From a bacterium (lineage in GTDB: Bacteria; Planctomycetota; Planctomycetia; Planctomycetales; Planctomycetaceae), in assembly GCA_016124895.1 (NCBI GenBank), contig WGMU01000136.1, positions 1-53,004 on the forward strand: DNA of 53,004 nt, in the 5' to 3' direction. Below the pieces are notes generated by a model, which was given only the letters and a program-made list of their open reading frames with translations, made no database searches and had not been told where the DNA came from. This document shows positions 44,643 through 53,004 of this stretch, piece by piece; the stretch's first letter is position 1, and the number at the start of each line of letters is the position of its first letter. The position numbers and the translations under genes are program-made.

Positions 44643-45644
44643 TCAGCGGCCCGCGGTCTCAACGGCTGCAGCCGTTCCTGTCACGACGTCCTCAGGACGA
44701 TAGATCCAGCGAGGCTCGCCCTGAGCACGAATTTCTCGCTCGTTCTGCTGAAATTCGTCTCCAGGTCGCCAGTACTTCTGGACAAGCGTCTTTCGCCAGG
44801 TGGTGACATTCTCATCAGCGCGGTCAGGAGCCTGCGTGTAGAACCACTGACCGGCTGCTGCATTGGGTGGCGGTAGTTCGTTTTTGCTGAACAGGTCGCC
44901 GACCTGCGCCGCAGCCCGCCAGTCACCTTCAGCCGTTCCGTCCCAGATCTGATCATTGACGGCAAGCCGTTTCGACTCAGCCAACTGCTTCAGTTCGTCG
45001 TACGTGACAGGGCCTTTGACCAGTTTGTAACCATTCGAAAAGCCTGTCAGAAAGACCGTGAAATAGTCCGTCGCCGGGTCCACTCCACGGAAAATCACGA
45101 CTCCATTGAAGCCTTCCGCCTGGTCGTCGTCGCTGGGAGCCGCGTCCGTGACGCGGCGGACTGCCTGCACCGAATTAACCAGTTTCAACCCTTCACGTCG
45201 TTCAATGGCAGCTTGAGCTTCAGGGACGACTGCATCCTCAACGACCCGGCGAACGCCATTGTCGGTACTGACAAGCGTGAATTTCGGGACGAAGAGATTC
45301 GGAACCGGGTCCTTGTCATACGGGTTGACCGGCACCGTGTCAGTGTTGTCTGTGCGGCTTTCGATTTCCCGATTCACCGCGTTGTAGACCAGATAGTAGA
45401 AGAGTTCCGGTCGCTTCGTTCCGGTCTTTGGATCCGTCACTTCAGTTTCGATCATCCGCATCGTTTTGAAGCGGACCTCGTGAATCCAAAGATCCGGCTG
45501 AGCCTGCCGTTCTTCGCCAGTTGCGTACGGCTTCGCCACGAATTCAAAGCCGCGATTTCCCGGAATCTTCTGCTGCGCGCTGGTCGAAGCAACGCACGTA
45601 AGACTCAGGACAAACACGGCACAAACAAAAGCGAGACGACTCAT
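44643..45644 (-). CDS. Secreted protein of unknown function
   Basis: A 333-residue protein, read from the ATG of MSRLAFVC with CAGGAG upstream; an ATG three codons earlier is less likely. Signal peptide to about residue 23 (VASTSA). The mature protein is mostly beta, with repeated aromatic strands: FKTMRMIETEV, LFYYLVYNAVNREI, FVPKFTLVSTDNGV, VIFRGVDPATDYFTVFLTGFSNGY and GEPRWIYRPEDV. There are no Cys residues in the mature part that would suggest a disulfide or metal site, and no family name comes to mind. Divergent from the BamE-like lipoprotein gene. Confidence 0.85.
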   Translation of the reverse strand: MSRLAFVCAVFVLSLTCVASTSAQQKIPGNRGFEFVAKPYATGEERQAQPDLWIHEVRFKTMRMIETEVTDPKTGTKRPELFYYLVYNAVNREIESRTDNTDTVPVNPYDKDPVPNLFVPKFTLVSTDNGVRRVVEDAVVPEAQAAIERREGLKLVNSVQAVRRVTDAAPSDDDQAEGFNGVVIFRGVDPATDYFTVFLTGFSNGYKLVKGPVTYDELKQLAESKRLAVNDQIWDGTAEGDWRAAAQVGDLFSKNELPPPNAAAGQWFYTQAPDRADENVTTWRKTLVQKYWRPGDEFQQNEREIRAQGEPRWIYRPEDVVTGTAAAVETAGR

Positions 45645-45984
45645 GGGAAGCACTCCTGAAAACGGATCGCGCGGGCGTCGACTCTAACAACGGTGTTACC
45701 GGAGATTCAACGCGTTCCTGTCAGACCGGCAATCGAATGAGTTGCCTTCTGCAAAAGCCGACTCAGGACCCGCAGAGCCGCAATGTTGTGCCCAATCGGC
45801 ACGAATCGCACATGCGGTGACGATCGTTGCGATGTTCACACTGACATAACCGAGGCGGATCAGGTTGAAAACTCGTTGCCCTCACGGAGAAAACCAACTG
45901 CTCTGTCTGAGGAAGAGAACTTTCCGCTAGCATCATAATTCGTCGCTTGGTCCATCTCCCGGCACACTGCGAAAGGATGCCAGT
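45645..45984. other. Intergenic stretch between divergent genes
   Basis: A 340-base gap that must hold the promoters for the secreted protein on the left and the small lipoprotein on the right. AT-richer spots occur near 45925-45950 (CTAGCATCATAATTCG), about 45 bases upstream of the lipoprotein start and compatible with a -10 region. No repeat, tRNA or small gene was identified. Confidence 0.45.
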
Positions 45985-46416
45985 GTGAATCGAATCCGCC
46001 GCTTTCCTGTTCTGATTTTCGCGATGGCAGCGTCCGTCTGCGGTTGCTCGTCGATCAGCAACCCCGGCGTGAACAGTCTCGCTTCGCTCTTCGATACCGA
46101 ATCACAACAGCGCGAGGAAGAACTCCATCGCAGTCGATTTCAGGAAACGCGGTCTCCCTCTGATCTGCAGTGGCTGATGCGAAACTGCATCCAAACGGGG
46201 ATGACACCCACAGAAATCAGTCGCGTCATCGGGGAAGATGGCGAGCGAGTCTTCGACGACAGTTGGATCAAAACCAGAGGTGGCCACTACTATGCGGGCG
46301 ACCACACCTGGAAATGGGGGCCAGACCGCAAAGGTAACTCGATCTATCTCGTGTTTCGCAACAATAAACTGGTTAACTTCAATCCAGACGAATTCAGACA
46401 ACATCCCGACTCGTAA
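45985..46416 (+). CDS. Small lipoprotein with a BamE/SmpA-like fold
   Basis: A 143-residue predicted lipoprotein starting at GTG (45985) with AAAGGATG upstream. The signal peptide ends in the lipobox SVCGC (Cys21). The core from about residue 64 has the outline of BamE/OmlA: CIQTGMTPTEISRVIG, then a strand pair with aromatic residues (HYYAGDHTWKWG), and a last strand YLVFRNNKLVNF. BamE is a small subunit of the outer-membrane protein assembly complex, in which exactly this GMT..(V/I)..(I/L)LG helix is conserved. The assignment is by motif only; other proteins share the fold. It lies about 240 bases ahead of the iron-related pair. Confidence 0.75.
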   Translation: MNRIRRFPVLIFAMAASVCGCSSISNPGVNSLASLFDTESQQREEELHRSRFQETRSPSDLQWLMRNCIQTGMTPTEISRVIGEDGERVFDDSWIKTRGGHYYAGDHTWKWGPDRKGNSIYLVFRNNKLVNFNPDEFRQHPDS

Positions 46417-46592
46417 CAGAAATACATATCCTCACTCGCAACCGACCGGCCATCACGTGTGCAAGTCGCCGGCTCCTCTCTCACTGGTATTGTGTGCGAG
46501 TGGCGCACGCAGCTCCGCAGGCCCCCGAATCAGTTTCAGCCAGAATTTCTGTTTGACCACGCCCGAAATCCCGTTACGATCTTGCCAACACA

Positions 46593-46607
46593 TGAGACTG
46601 AGTCTCA
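46593..46607. promoter_or_regulatory. Candidate Fur box upstream of bfd
   Basis: TGAGACT-G-AGTCTCA is a perfect 7-1-7 inverted repeat, the shape of the classical Fur half-site pair (TGA..AT-n-AT..TCA), 46 bases before the bfd start codon. A -35-like TTGCCA lies at 46582-46587. In iron-replete cells Fur would block the release ferredoxin gene. Confidence 0.55.
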
Positions 46608-46653
46608 ATAACAGCTCGTAATCTCCGGGGCTCGACTGAGCGGAGACGCGTGA

Positions 46654-46881
46654 ATGTCAATACTGCTTGAACCAACTGTGGACGCCATCGTCTGCCACTG
46701 CCTGCAGATTTCCGGCTCCGAAATAAGAACGGCCGCCGGCGCCCTCGAGGCACCGACGGTCCGCTGCATCATGAAATGTACTGGAGCTGGAACCGGCTGC
46801 ACCGCCTGCCATCGGCGAATTCGTCGGCTGATTGAGGATCAGTGTCCGTCCGAATCCTCACCGACCTGCGTGATCAGGTAA
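46654..46881 (+). CDS. bfd: Bacterioferritin-associated ferredoxin
   Basis: A 75-residue [2Fe-2S] protein with GGAG upstream. It has the Bfd cysteine pattern CxC-x32-CxxC: Cys14, Cys16, Cys49 and Cys52 (VCHCLQIS and GTGCTACHRRI). Two additional cysteines (38 and 42) lie between, plus one near each end of the tail. Bfd donates electrons to bacterioferritin so that ferric iron in the core is reduced and released. Its partner bacterioferritin is encoded tail to tail and the two genes overlap by 43 bases. A Fur-box-like palindrome stands upstream. Confidence 0.93.
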   Translation: MSILLEPTVDAIVCHCLQISGSEIRTAAGALEAPTVRCIMKCTGAGTGCTACHRRIRRLIEDQCPSESSPTCVIR

Positions 46882-47324
46882 TTCTCGATTCCGACTTTAC
46901 TGATCAGATCAAGCTGAGCCTCAAGCCAGTCTACGTGCTCTTCGGATTCGACAAGAATCCGCTCGATCAGCTCCCGACTGCCGCCGTCGCTCTCCGCGAG
47001 ACAGACATTGAGCGCGTCGTTGTAGGCCTTGACGCCGCCGGTCTCGAGTGCAAGGTCGAACTCAAACTGCTCCTGCACGCTCTGGCCAACGCGAATCACG
47101 TCGTAGCGAGCAATCTCAGGTACGCCTTCCAGGAAGATGATTCGGTCGATCAGCATCTCGGCGTGCTTCATCTCGCCAATCGACTCGTGATAGTGCTTGT
47201 CCGCAAGCTTGTTCAGACCCCAGTTACGGCACATCTTTGACTGAACGAAGTACTGATTGATCGCGGTCAATTCGATCGTCAGCCCGGCGTTCAGCGCCTC
47301 AATTACCTTTTCACTCCCCTGCAT
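46839..47324 (-). CDS. bfr: Bacterioferritin
   Basis: A 161-residue ferritin-like protein of normal length with AGGAG before the ATG. It aligns to E. coli bacterioferritin without gaps through the first half. The haem-binding Met52 and ferroxidase residues Glu18, Glu51, His54 and Glu94 are all present (NQYF, HYHESIGEMKHAE, LALETGG). His130 is present, but the usual Glu at 127 is Ser (LVESEEHVDW), with Glu at 126 and 128. It stores iron as a 24-mer shell. The 3' end overlaps bfd on the opposite strand by 43 bases. Confidence 0.94.
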   Translation of the reverse strand: MQGSEKVIEALNAGLTIELTAINQYFVQSKMCRNWGLNKLADKHYHESIGEMKHAEMLIDRIIFLEGVPEIARYDVIRVGQSVQEQFEFDLALETGGVKAYNDALNVCLAESDGGSRELIERILVESEEHVDWLEAQLDLISKVGIENYLITQVGEDSDGH

Positions 47325-47729
47325 GATTCAACTCCTGTTCTGTAAAGTGGGCTCGTGTCAGAGCCGTCTAAATTCACCTGCGTGAGGCAGAACCCCGCCT
47401 ACGCGAAACATCTGCAGCGTCTGACTGTCAAACAGCTCGGATTGTAAAGAGCCTCTCAATCCCGACCATGCCTTGCCGGCAGAACCTCAGCGAAAGCAGC
47501 AGATTGACAGCAACTCGCGACCTGCAACGGAATCTCAGATCAACGATCGGCTGGGCTCACACTGCCAGTGATGTCCAGACCGCGGTCGCTTCCGAACCGC
47601 GTTGACACGTTTTTCGAGCAGACCGATACTCCGCCTTCTCTTGGACTTACAGAGATTCTTCCCGGCCATCCTGTCACGACGCCAGAGAGAACAACGCGTC
47701 GAGACCGGCCTCGTCACGATCGCAGTCAG
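47325..47729. other. Intergenic stretch between divergent genes
   Basis: A 405-base gap upstream of bfr (left) and proA (right). A stem GCGTGAGGC/GCCTACGC (47380-47404) with one bulged base is the only structure noticed. The frame upstream of proA is open to 47568 but has no ribosome-binding site, and its composition is unlike ProA. No clear Fur box is visible in front of bfr. Confidence 0.45.
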
Positions 47730-48989
47730 ATGACTGATTTTTCGCAGTACGCTTCCGACTGGGCGGCCCGTGCCAAAGCTGCGTCACGTCAGCTCGTTAT
47801 GGCCACTGGCGAGCAGAAGAACGCCTGGCTGCAACGTTCCGCCGACCTGCTTCGCGCACGAGCGGGTGAAATCATCGCGGCCAACACAAAAGACCTTGAA
47901 GCGGCCCTCGGCTACGGTCTCACGTCGGCAATGATGGACCGCCTGCGGCTCGACGCCGAACGCATTGGCAAAATTGCTGTCGCAATGGAAGAAATCATAG
48001 CGCTGGCGGATCCAGTCGGCGAAATCTTCGAGAGCAGTGTCCGCCCGAATGGCCTGCTGGTCACGAAAGTCCGAGTCCCACTCGGCGTTGTCTTTTTCAT
48101 TTTCGAGTCTCGTCCGAACGTGACCGCTGACGCTGCAGCCCTGTGCGTCAAGAGCGGCAACGCGGTTATCCTGCGAGGCGGTAAAGAAGCCTTCCACAGT
48201 AATCAGGCGATTCACTGCCTTCTGGCAGAGGCGCTTCGCGAGACCGGACTGCCGGAGGCCGCAGTCCAGCTCGTCGATACGACAGACCGGGATGCAGTCG
48301 GCGCTTTTCTCAGACTGCGAGACGGCATCGACGTCACGATTCCTCGCGGTGGCAAGAGTCTGATTGAACGTGTTGCCAGCGAAGCGGCCATGCCCGTTAT
48401 CAAGCATTACGACGGGATCTGTCACGTCTACGTTGACGCGTCCACCGACCTCGATATGGCCCGCGAGATTATCGTCAACAGTAAGTGTCAGCGTCCCGGT
48501 GTCTGCAACGCCGCCGAAACGCTGCTCGTCCATCGCGACGCCGCGGCTGAGTTTCTGCCGCAAGTCGCCGCAGCCCTCAAAGCTGCCGGCACTGAACTGC
48601 GCTGCTGTCCCCGCAGCCTCGAGCTGATCTCCGACGCACGCGCAGCTACGGAAGACGACTACCGTACCGAGTACCTTGACCTGATTCTGAGCGTCAAAAT
48701 CGTCGACAGCCTTGACGAGGCGATTGCTCACATCAACGAGTACGGCTCGCACCACACCGACGCAATCGTCACGCGGGACATCGCTGCGGCGACGGCGTTC
48801 TCGGCTTCGGTCGATTCTGCCGCCATCCACGTCAATGCGAGCACGCGGTTCAACGACGGTGGCGAATACGGGCTTGGAGCTGAAATCGGAATCAGCACGG
48901 ACAAATTTCACGCTCGCGGCCCGTGCGGTCTGCGGGAGTTGACCAGTTACAAATACGTCGTTCACGGCAGCGGTCAGACGCGCCACTGA
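47730..48989 (+). CDS. proA: Gamma-glutamyl phosphate reductase
   Basis: A 419-residue enzyme of standard ProA length, from the ATG of [16 protein letters not shown]. It reduces gamma-glutamyl phosphate with NADPH to glutamate semialdehyde in proline synthesis. It follows the aldehyde dehydrogenase-like fold. Visible motifs are [42 protein letters not shown] and the catalytic-cysteine region [17 protein letters not shown], ending in [32 protein letters not shown]. proB is not in the window. It lies 55 bases upstream of fliM, on the same strand but with no related role. Confidence 0.97.
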   Translation: MTDFSQYASDWAARAKAASRQLVMATGEQKNAWLQRSADLLRARAGEIIAANTKDLEAALGYGLTSAMMDRLRLDAERIGKIAVAMEEIIALADPVGEIFESSVRPNGLLVTKVRVPLGVVFFIFESRPNVTADAAALCVKSGNAVILRGGKEAFHSNQAIHCLLAEALRETGLPEAAVQLVDTTDRDAVGAFLRLRDGIDVTIPRGGKSLIERVASEAAMPVIKHYDGICHVYVDASTDLDMAREIIVNSKCQRPGVCNAAETLLVHRDAAAEFLPQVAAALKAAGTELRCCPRSLELISDARAATEDDYRTEYLDLILSVKIVDSLDEAIAHINEYGSHHTDAIVTRDIAAATAFSASVDSAAIHVNASTRFNDGGEYGLGAEIGISTDKFHARGPCGLRELTSYKYVVHGSGQTRH

Positions 48990-49044
48990 CGGCAATACAG
49001 ACACAGACAGCGGCACAGACTGATCAAGCAGCGGAGAGCCACGG

Positions 49045-50100
49045 ATGGCAGACGTCCTCAGCCAGTCAGAAGTTGAATCGCTATTGTCAGCTCTGGATCC
49101 CGGTGCGCCACCCATCGAAACCAGCAGGCGCACCGAACGCAACTCGCAGATCACCATTTACGATTTCAAGCGACCCGAACGCGTCTCGAAAGAGCAGATG
49201 CGTGCGCTGCAGGCGCTGCACGACGGATTCAGCCGCGAATTCGGCGCTGGCCTCAGTGGAATGCTGCGAACAATCTGCGAAGTGAAGCTGATCAGCGTCG
49301 ACCAGTTGACATACAGCGAGTTTGTCTTCAGCGTCGAAAACCCGACATGCTTCAACCTGATCGAATCCAGCGGACTCGACGGACACTTCATTCTCGACCT
49401 GAATCCGTCGATCGTGTTTCCAATCGTCGACCGCCTGCTGGGCGGCGGCAAGGAATCTGCTGGCCAGTCCTTTCCGCATCGGCCGCTGACCGAAATTGAG
49501 GTCCGGCTGACGTCACGCGTCACGGACATTGCGCTGCGGGCGCTCGAAAACGCGTGGCACAACATCTGCGATCTGGGCCTCAGCGTCGCTCAGGTCGAGA
49601 GTAACCCGCAACTCGTGCAGATCGTCCCGCCAAACGAAGTCGTCGTGCTGGTCAGCTTTGAAATTACGATGGGCGACATTCGCGGCATTCTGAACCTCTG
49701 CCTGCCGTTCAACACAATTGAAACGCAGGCCAGCAAACTGACGTCGGACAGTTGGGTCTCATACAAACGCCGCCCCCTCGACGAACGCCAGAGACTGAAC
49801 CTCGAATCCGGAATGGCGCGTGCGACTGTCGAACTCAGTGTCCAGCTTGCCTCAACGTCACTGACAACTGCCGACGCCATGAACCTCGAAGTCGGCGACA
49901 TCATTCTGACCGAACAGGATGTCGCCCGCGGTGCTCAGATTCTGGTCGCCGGTCGTCCCGTTTTCACCGGCTTCCCCGGCGTGCTGAAAGGCCAGAAAGC
50001 AATTCGCGTCGCGAGGCAGCTAGAGCCACCGAAGCAGGCCATTGCCCGGAAGTTCGACGTTGACGCTGCGACTCTGGCTGGCTCCACAGCTACGGAGTAG
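49045..50100 (+). CDS. fliM: Flagellar motor switch protein FliM
   Basis: A 351-residue FliM. It starts [14 protein letters not shown], the CheY-P binding segment; the middle domain (about residues 40-230) contains FDRP-type [23 protein letters not shown] and [20 protein letters not shown]. The C-terminal SpoA domain ends [30 protein letters not shown]. FliM forms the C ring together with FliG and FliN and sets the direction of rotation. It stands alone here, not in a flagellar operon, which is common when motility genes are scattered in planctomycetes. Its last 11 bases overlap the low-complexity gene on the other strand. Confidence 0.96.
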   Translation: MADVLSQSEVESLLSALDPGAPPIETSRRTERNSQITIYDFKRPERVSKEQMRALQALHDGFSREFGAGLSGMLRTICEVKLISVDQLTYSEFVFSVENPTCFNLIESSGLDGHFILDLNPSIVFPIVDRLLGGGKESAGQSFPHRPLTEIEVRLTSRVTDIALRALENAWHNICDLGLSVAQVESNPQLVQIVPPNEVVVLVSFEITMGDIRGILNLCLPFNTIETQASKLTSDSWVSYKRRPLDERQRLNLESGMARATVELSVQLASTSLTTADAMNLEVGDIILTEQDVARGAQILVAGRPVFTGFPGVLKGQKAIRVARQLEPPKQAIARKFDVDAATLAGSTATE

Positions 50101-53004
50101 CGCTGCGACGCTGCCCGGCCAGTCTGTCGAGATATTTCTCGAACGCACCTCGGTACTTCTGTGGAACCCGGTCGCGCAGGTCCGAGTAGTCTGTCGTCGA
50201 TTGCTTCTGGTCGAAGGCGTCTAACCGTTCGCGTGACGAGGCCTGCAGGTCCAGCGACTTCAGCATCTCGCGGAACTGTCGTGTCCGGGCAGCCTCACCG
50301 GGATCCGCAGGCTTATCACCGGTCGACAACCGGTCTTCAAGACGCTTGGCGAACCCGCGCATGTCGTCTTCAGTCCAGCCCAGTTTGTCGAGCAGCTTCT
50401 GATCAACCTTGCCGCGTTCCAGGTCATCCTGAAGCTGCTTGAGAACCAGATTGGTCGCCTTCAGCCGGTCCTCAAGATTGACCGGGTCCGCCGTCTGCGT
50501 GCCCTCGCCGCCTTCTCCGCCAGAGCCTGCCTGCTGCTCGTGAGCCGGTTGCTCATCGTTACTTTCAGACGGTCGGCCTTGATTCTGCGGCGCCTGTCCC
50601 TGACCACTCGCGGTCGATCCCGTTCCCTTGCCGCCACCCGACGGATTGCTGCTGCTCTGATTGCCCCCCGGCTTTCCACCGCTCGAACTTCCGCTGGCCT
50701 GCTGACCGCTCTGTGACTCCCCGGACCCGGCGTCACTGGCCGGTCGATCCGAATTCTTCTGACCCGAACGGGACTGCAGGTTGTCGCCCGACCGGTTCTC
50801 TGCTTCGCCTTTCGAGCCCTTTGCGTCCGGCCCGCTGCCAGCGTCGTCCTGCGACTTCTGACTGCCTGCGCGACTTCCGGCTTCGTCCGTTGACGATTTT
50901 CCGCCGCGGCTCTTTTCGTTCGAGGCCTCGTTCGTATCGGCCTGCTGACCATCGGCGGTCTTCTCATTGCCAGCCGGGCGAGATTCGGTCGACGAACGGC
51001 CGGCGGCGGAATCTGACGCAGCATTGGAACCGGCTTCTGGTTTTCCACCGCCTGACGCGTTGTCACTGCCGTTCGACTTTCCACCGCCGCTACCGGACTT
51101 GCCAGCGCCGTTCGAACTGGAAGGTTTCCCGGAAGAACCGGATGGCGAATCGCCAGCCGGAGTCTTCGATCCCGACTGATCGGCAGAGGCGTTCGATTTG
51201 CCGCCTCGGTCCGACGCATCGCTACCCTGATCTGTAGCATTGCCTTTCTCAGATGCGCCGTTCGACGCACTTCCACTCTGTGTTTCAGTTCCAGGCGGAT
51301 TGCCTGTTGCTGGCGGCTGATCGTTCGGCTGATTCGGCGACCGTTCGCGGATCCCGCCCTTCGCAGGGGAGTCAGAATCCGTCGAGCCGTTGTCGCTTTT
51401 TCCCTTCTGACTGGAATCGACATCGCCGGGCGTCGAATTCCTGTCGCCACCGTCCTTTGGCGGCTGGCCATCCGGGCGGCGTCCGTTATCCGACTGCTGC
51501 GGGTTCGATTCGCTCATGTTTTGAGCCGGCGACTTCGCGTCCGGTGCCCGATTGGAATTCGTCGACCCGTCCGGTTTCTCCGCGGCAGAATCGTCACTGC
51601 CTGATTGCGGCTTTGACGAGTTGTCGTTCCGATTGTTGCCACTCTTCGAGGCAGCATCGGGCTTTGTCGACTCACCTTCAGGCGACGATGTTCCGCTCGA
51701 TGAATTGCCTTTCTGGCCATCCGAAGAGATGTTCTGATTGCCTGCCTGCGACTCATCGTGGTCGCTCATCGGTTTGCCGGATTCGCCCTTCTGTCCCGGC
51801 CGACCTTCGCTGCCGTCAGCCGAATCTGCATACTCCTTCTGCTGCTGTTCACGCAGCAGTTCGCGCAGGACCTGATCGTCGTCCGAACCGTCATTGCTGA
51901 CCGGCCGGCGGTTTCCGGTCCCCTGTCCGCCCTGCTCTGCTTTGTTGTCTGAGCCCTTCGCAGGCTGATCGCCCGCTGCTGAGTTCCCGTTCGGCGAAGT
52001 CCTGCTGCCCTCGCCGGCCGATCCGTCCGGCGAGCGTTCCTGGTCCGTCCCTTCACCCGTTTTCGACTCAGACTTCTCTGACTCCGCACCGTCGCCGGTT
52101 TCGGCAGGCCCCGATTTGCTGGACTTCTCGACGCCGGCTCCAGACTGCCCTTCACCATCACCGGACTGTTTCTGGTCTGGTTGTTTCTGTTCGTCACCAG
52201 CGGGTTCAGACACAGGATCGGAAGACGACTCACTACCCGGCTGCTGCTTCGTCTCAGCCGGCTCGCGGGGCCGGTCCGAATCAACGTCGCGATTGTCCGG
52301 CTCGTTGCCGCCGCGCGGCTCCTGCTTCAACTCGTCAAGACGTTCCTGCCGCTGCTGCTCATCAAACGCCTGCTGCTTCTCGACTTCCTGTTCAGAAACT
52401 GGTTCAGCAATGCGGATCCTCAACTGCGGCGTGATCGAGACGTTGCTATCCCGCAGTCGCCGCGCTGGAGAATCGATCGCCCGGTTATCGCGAGCCTCGC
52501 CCCACCAGGTCAGCACGTCACCGGGTTTGAGCCCCAGTTCTTCGAGCCGCAATTCGTGCTCGACTTCAGCCGAACGGTCGGTGCCGCGCCAGAGAACGTG
52601 GTTGCTGAGATCAATCGCCCCGTGACGTAATCGCAGCGTCACGCGTGTCAGTCGAAAGTCCGGATCAGCCGCCCGCAGCAGCAGCGGCACAATTGCGTTT
52701 ACCGGACGCTCGATATCGCTCGTCGGATAAACAGCCTCAATCTGTGGCTTCTGATCCGGATGAATTTCGATCGGGTAAATCGCGGGCGACGGGTCACTCG
52801 CTCCGGCTTCGGTCCGGCAGCGAATCCGGTAAAAGCGAGGTGTCATCCCGTCGTCGCGAATCATGGTCTGCCACTCGGCAGACAGCCGCGTTCCGTCTTC
52901 GACGTCCATCGGCAGCGGCTCCGGGTGAAGCGGAAACGACTCCGCGTCCGAGAACTCGATCCACGCCCGCTGAACAGGAATGTTCGTCGACGCGGAGAAC
53001 GTCA
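50090..53004 (-). CDS. C-terminal part of a giant low-complexity protein
   Basis: The last 970 residues of a protein whose N-terminus is beyond the right edge. The first visible 190 residues look like beta-sandwich domains of a surface or periplasmic protein ([46 protein letters not shown]). About 610 residues of low complexity follow, dominated by S, G, D, N, P, K, Q and E, with recurring two- to four-residue words (KSG, SGS, GGK, DSAA) but no fixed repeat unit. The final 130 residues are helical and charged, ending in [12 protein letters not shown]. The arrangement resembles the large DUF4175-like proteins that planctomycetes encode near VWA/BatA and MoxR genes, which would lie outside. Function unknown. 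Confidence 0.9.
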   Translation of the reverse strand, partial: TFSASTNIPVQRAWIEFSDAESFPLHPEPLPMDVEDGTRLSAEWQTMIRDDGMTPRFYRIRCRTEAGASDPSPAIYPIEIHPDQKPQIEAVYPTSDIERPVNAIVPLLLRAADPDFRLTRVTLRLRHGAIDLSNHVLWRGTDRSAEVEHELRLEELGLKPGDVLTWWGEARDNRAIDSPARRLRDSNVSITPQLRIRIAEPVSEQEVEKQQAFDEQQRQERLDELKQEPRGGNEPDNRDVDSDRPREPAETKQQPGSESSSDPVSEPAGDEQKQPDQKQSGDGEGQSGAGVEKSSKSGPAETGDGAESEKSESKTGEGTDQERSPDGSAGEGSRTSPNGNSAAGDQPAKGSDNKAEQGGQGTGNRRPVSNDGSDDDQVLRELLREQQQKEYADSADGSEGRPGQKGESGKPMSDHDESQAGNQNISSDGQKGNSSSGTSSPEGESTKPDAASKSGNNRNDNSSKPQSGSDDSAAEKPDGSTNSNRAPDAKSPAQNMSESNPQQSDNGRRPDGQPPKDGGDRNSTPGDVDSSQKGKSDNGSTDSDSPAKGGIRERSPNQPNDQPPATGNPPGTETQSGSASNGASEKGNATDQGSDASDRGGKSNASADQSGSKTPAGDSPSGSSGKPSSSNGAGKSGSGGGKSNGSDNASGGGKPEAGSNAASDSAAGRSSTESRPAGNEKTADGQQADTNEASNEKSRGGKSSTDEAGSRAGSQKSQDDAGSGPDAKGSKGEAENRSGDNLQSRSGQKNSDRPASDAGSGESQSGQQASGSSSGGKPGGNQSSSNPSGGGKGTGSTASGQGQAPQNQGRPSESNDEQPAHEQQAGSGGEGGEGTQTADPVNLEDRLKATNLVLKQLQDDLERGKVDQKLLDKLGWTEDDMRGFAKRLEDRLSTGDKPADPGEAARTRQFREMLKSLDLQASSRERLDAFDQKQSTTDYSDLRDRVPQKYRGAFEKYLDRLAGQRRSATP

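Noticed and set aside
47380-47404. Stem GCGTGAGGC/GCCTACGC upstream of proA as a regulatory RNA
   Set aside because: Short, bulged and without a T run or conserved context, so only noted in the intergenic entry.
47784-49157. 457-codon open frame antisense to proA and the start of fliM
   Set aside because: Two certain genes lie on the other strand; the product has the composition expected of a shadow frame and no motifs.
50461-51471. Open frames on both strands inside the low-complexity gene
   Set aside because: They follow from the biased codons of the low-complexity region. The frame chosen is the one that joins folded domains at both ends.
50480-52320. CRISPR array or tandem repeat in the low-complexity region
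   Set aside because: Repeated words are short and irregular; there is no constant repeat unit or spacer length.
1-53004. tRNA, rRNA or riboswitch
   Set aside because: No cloverleaf, conserved rRNA block or known aptamer pattern was recognised in the gaps. Small or divergent RNAs could have been missed by eye; a covariance-model search would settle this.

Overview
The window looks like chromosomal DNA of a Planctomycetota bacterium, most likely order Planctomycetales. The evidence is a set of families that are hallmarks of that phylum: planctomycete cytochrome C/PSD1 proteins (a partial one at the left edge and a complete one at 6292-9396), two DUF1501 proteins, a DUF1559 pseudopilin-like protein, a zinc-ribbon/transthyretin-like membrane protein, an HU variant with the planctomycetal C-terminus, and a very large low-complexity secreted protein. 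No rRNA, tRNA, CRISPR array or insertion sequence was seen. Gene density is ordinary, genes lie on both strands, and several convergent pairs touch or overlap at their 3' ends.

Layout. 1-6.2 kb: partial PSCyt1 protein, secreted unknown protein, GAF plus HlyD-like adaptor, small unknown protein. 6.3-17.8 kb: a PSCyt1/PSCyt2/PSD1 plus DUF1501 pair, small membrane protein, Gfo/Idh/MocA oxidoreductase, MFS transporter, PHP/DUF3604 metal-dependent hydrolase-like protein and a second, unpaired DUF1501 protein. The gaps here hold palindromic interspersed repeats. 18-25.7 kb: a circularly permuted ATP-grasp/alpha-E fusion with a transglutaminase, ruvA, a xylose-isomerase-like TIM barrel, a Rieske oxygenase, dgkA, a small CxxC protein and a membrane-anchored thermonuclease. 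25.8-36.9 kb: a radical SAM protein, a lipoprotein built from five repeats, DUF3467, HU, a redoxin, trpD, a CPBP protease, DUF1559, the zinc-ribbon protein and a leucine-rich-repeat lipoprotein.

36.9-44.6 kb is the most interesting part. A 1184-residue protein joins a complete heavy-metal P1B-type ATPase in frame to a membrane-anchored HflK-like SPFH (band 7) domain. Two more SPFH proteins, one HflC-like and one HflK-like, follow with 8-nt and 1-nt overlaps. A Fur/Zur-type repressor gene abuts the end of this operon on the other strand, and a ZIP-type metal transporter with a His-rich loop is divergent from the repressor; an inverted repeat between them is a candidate operator. I propose a metal-transport membrane assembly in which an HflKC-like ring contains or surrounds a metal pump, alongside a regulated importer.

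44.6-53 kb: two secreted or lipoprotein unknowns (one BamE-like), a bacterioferritin-associated ferredoxin with a Fur-box-like palindrome upstream, a bacterioferritin overlapping it tail to tail, proA, an isolated fliM, and the C-terminal 970 residues of a protein that is about two-thirds low complexity.
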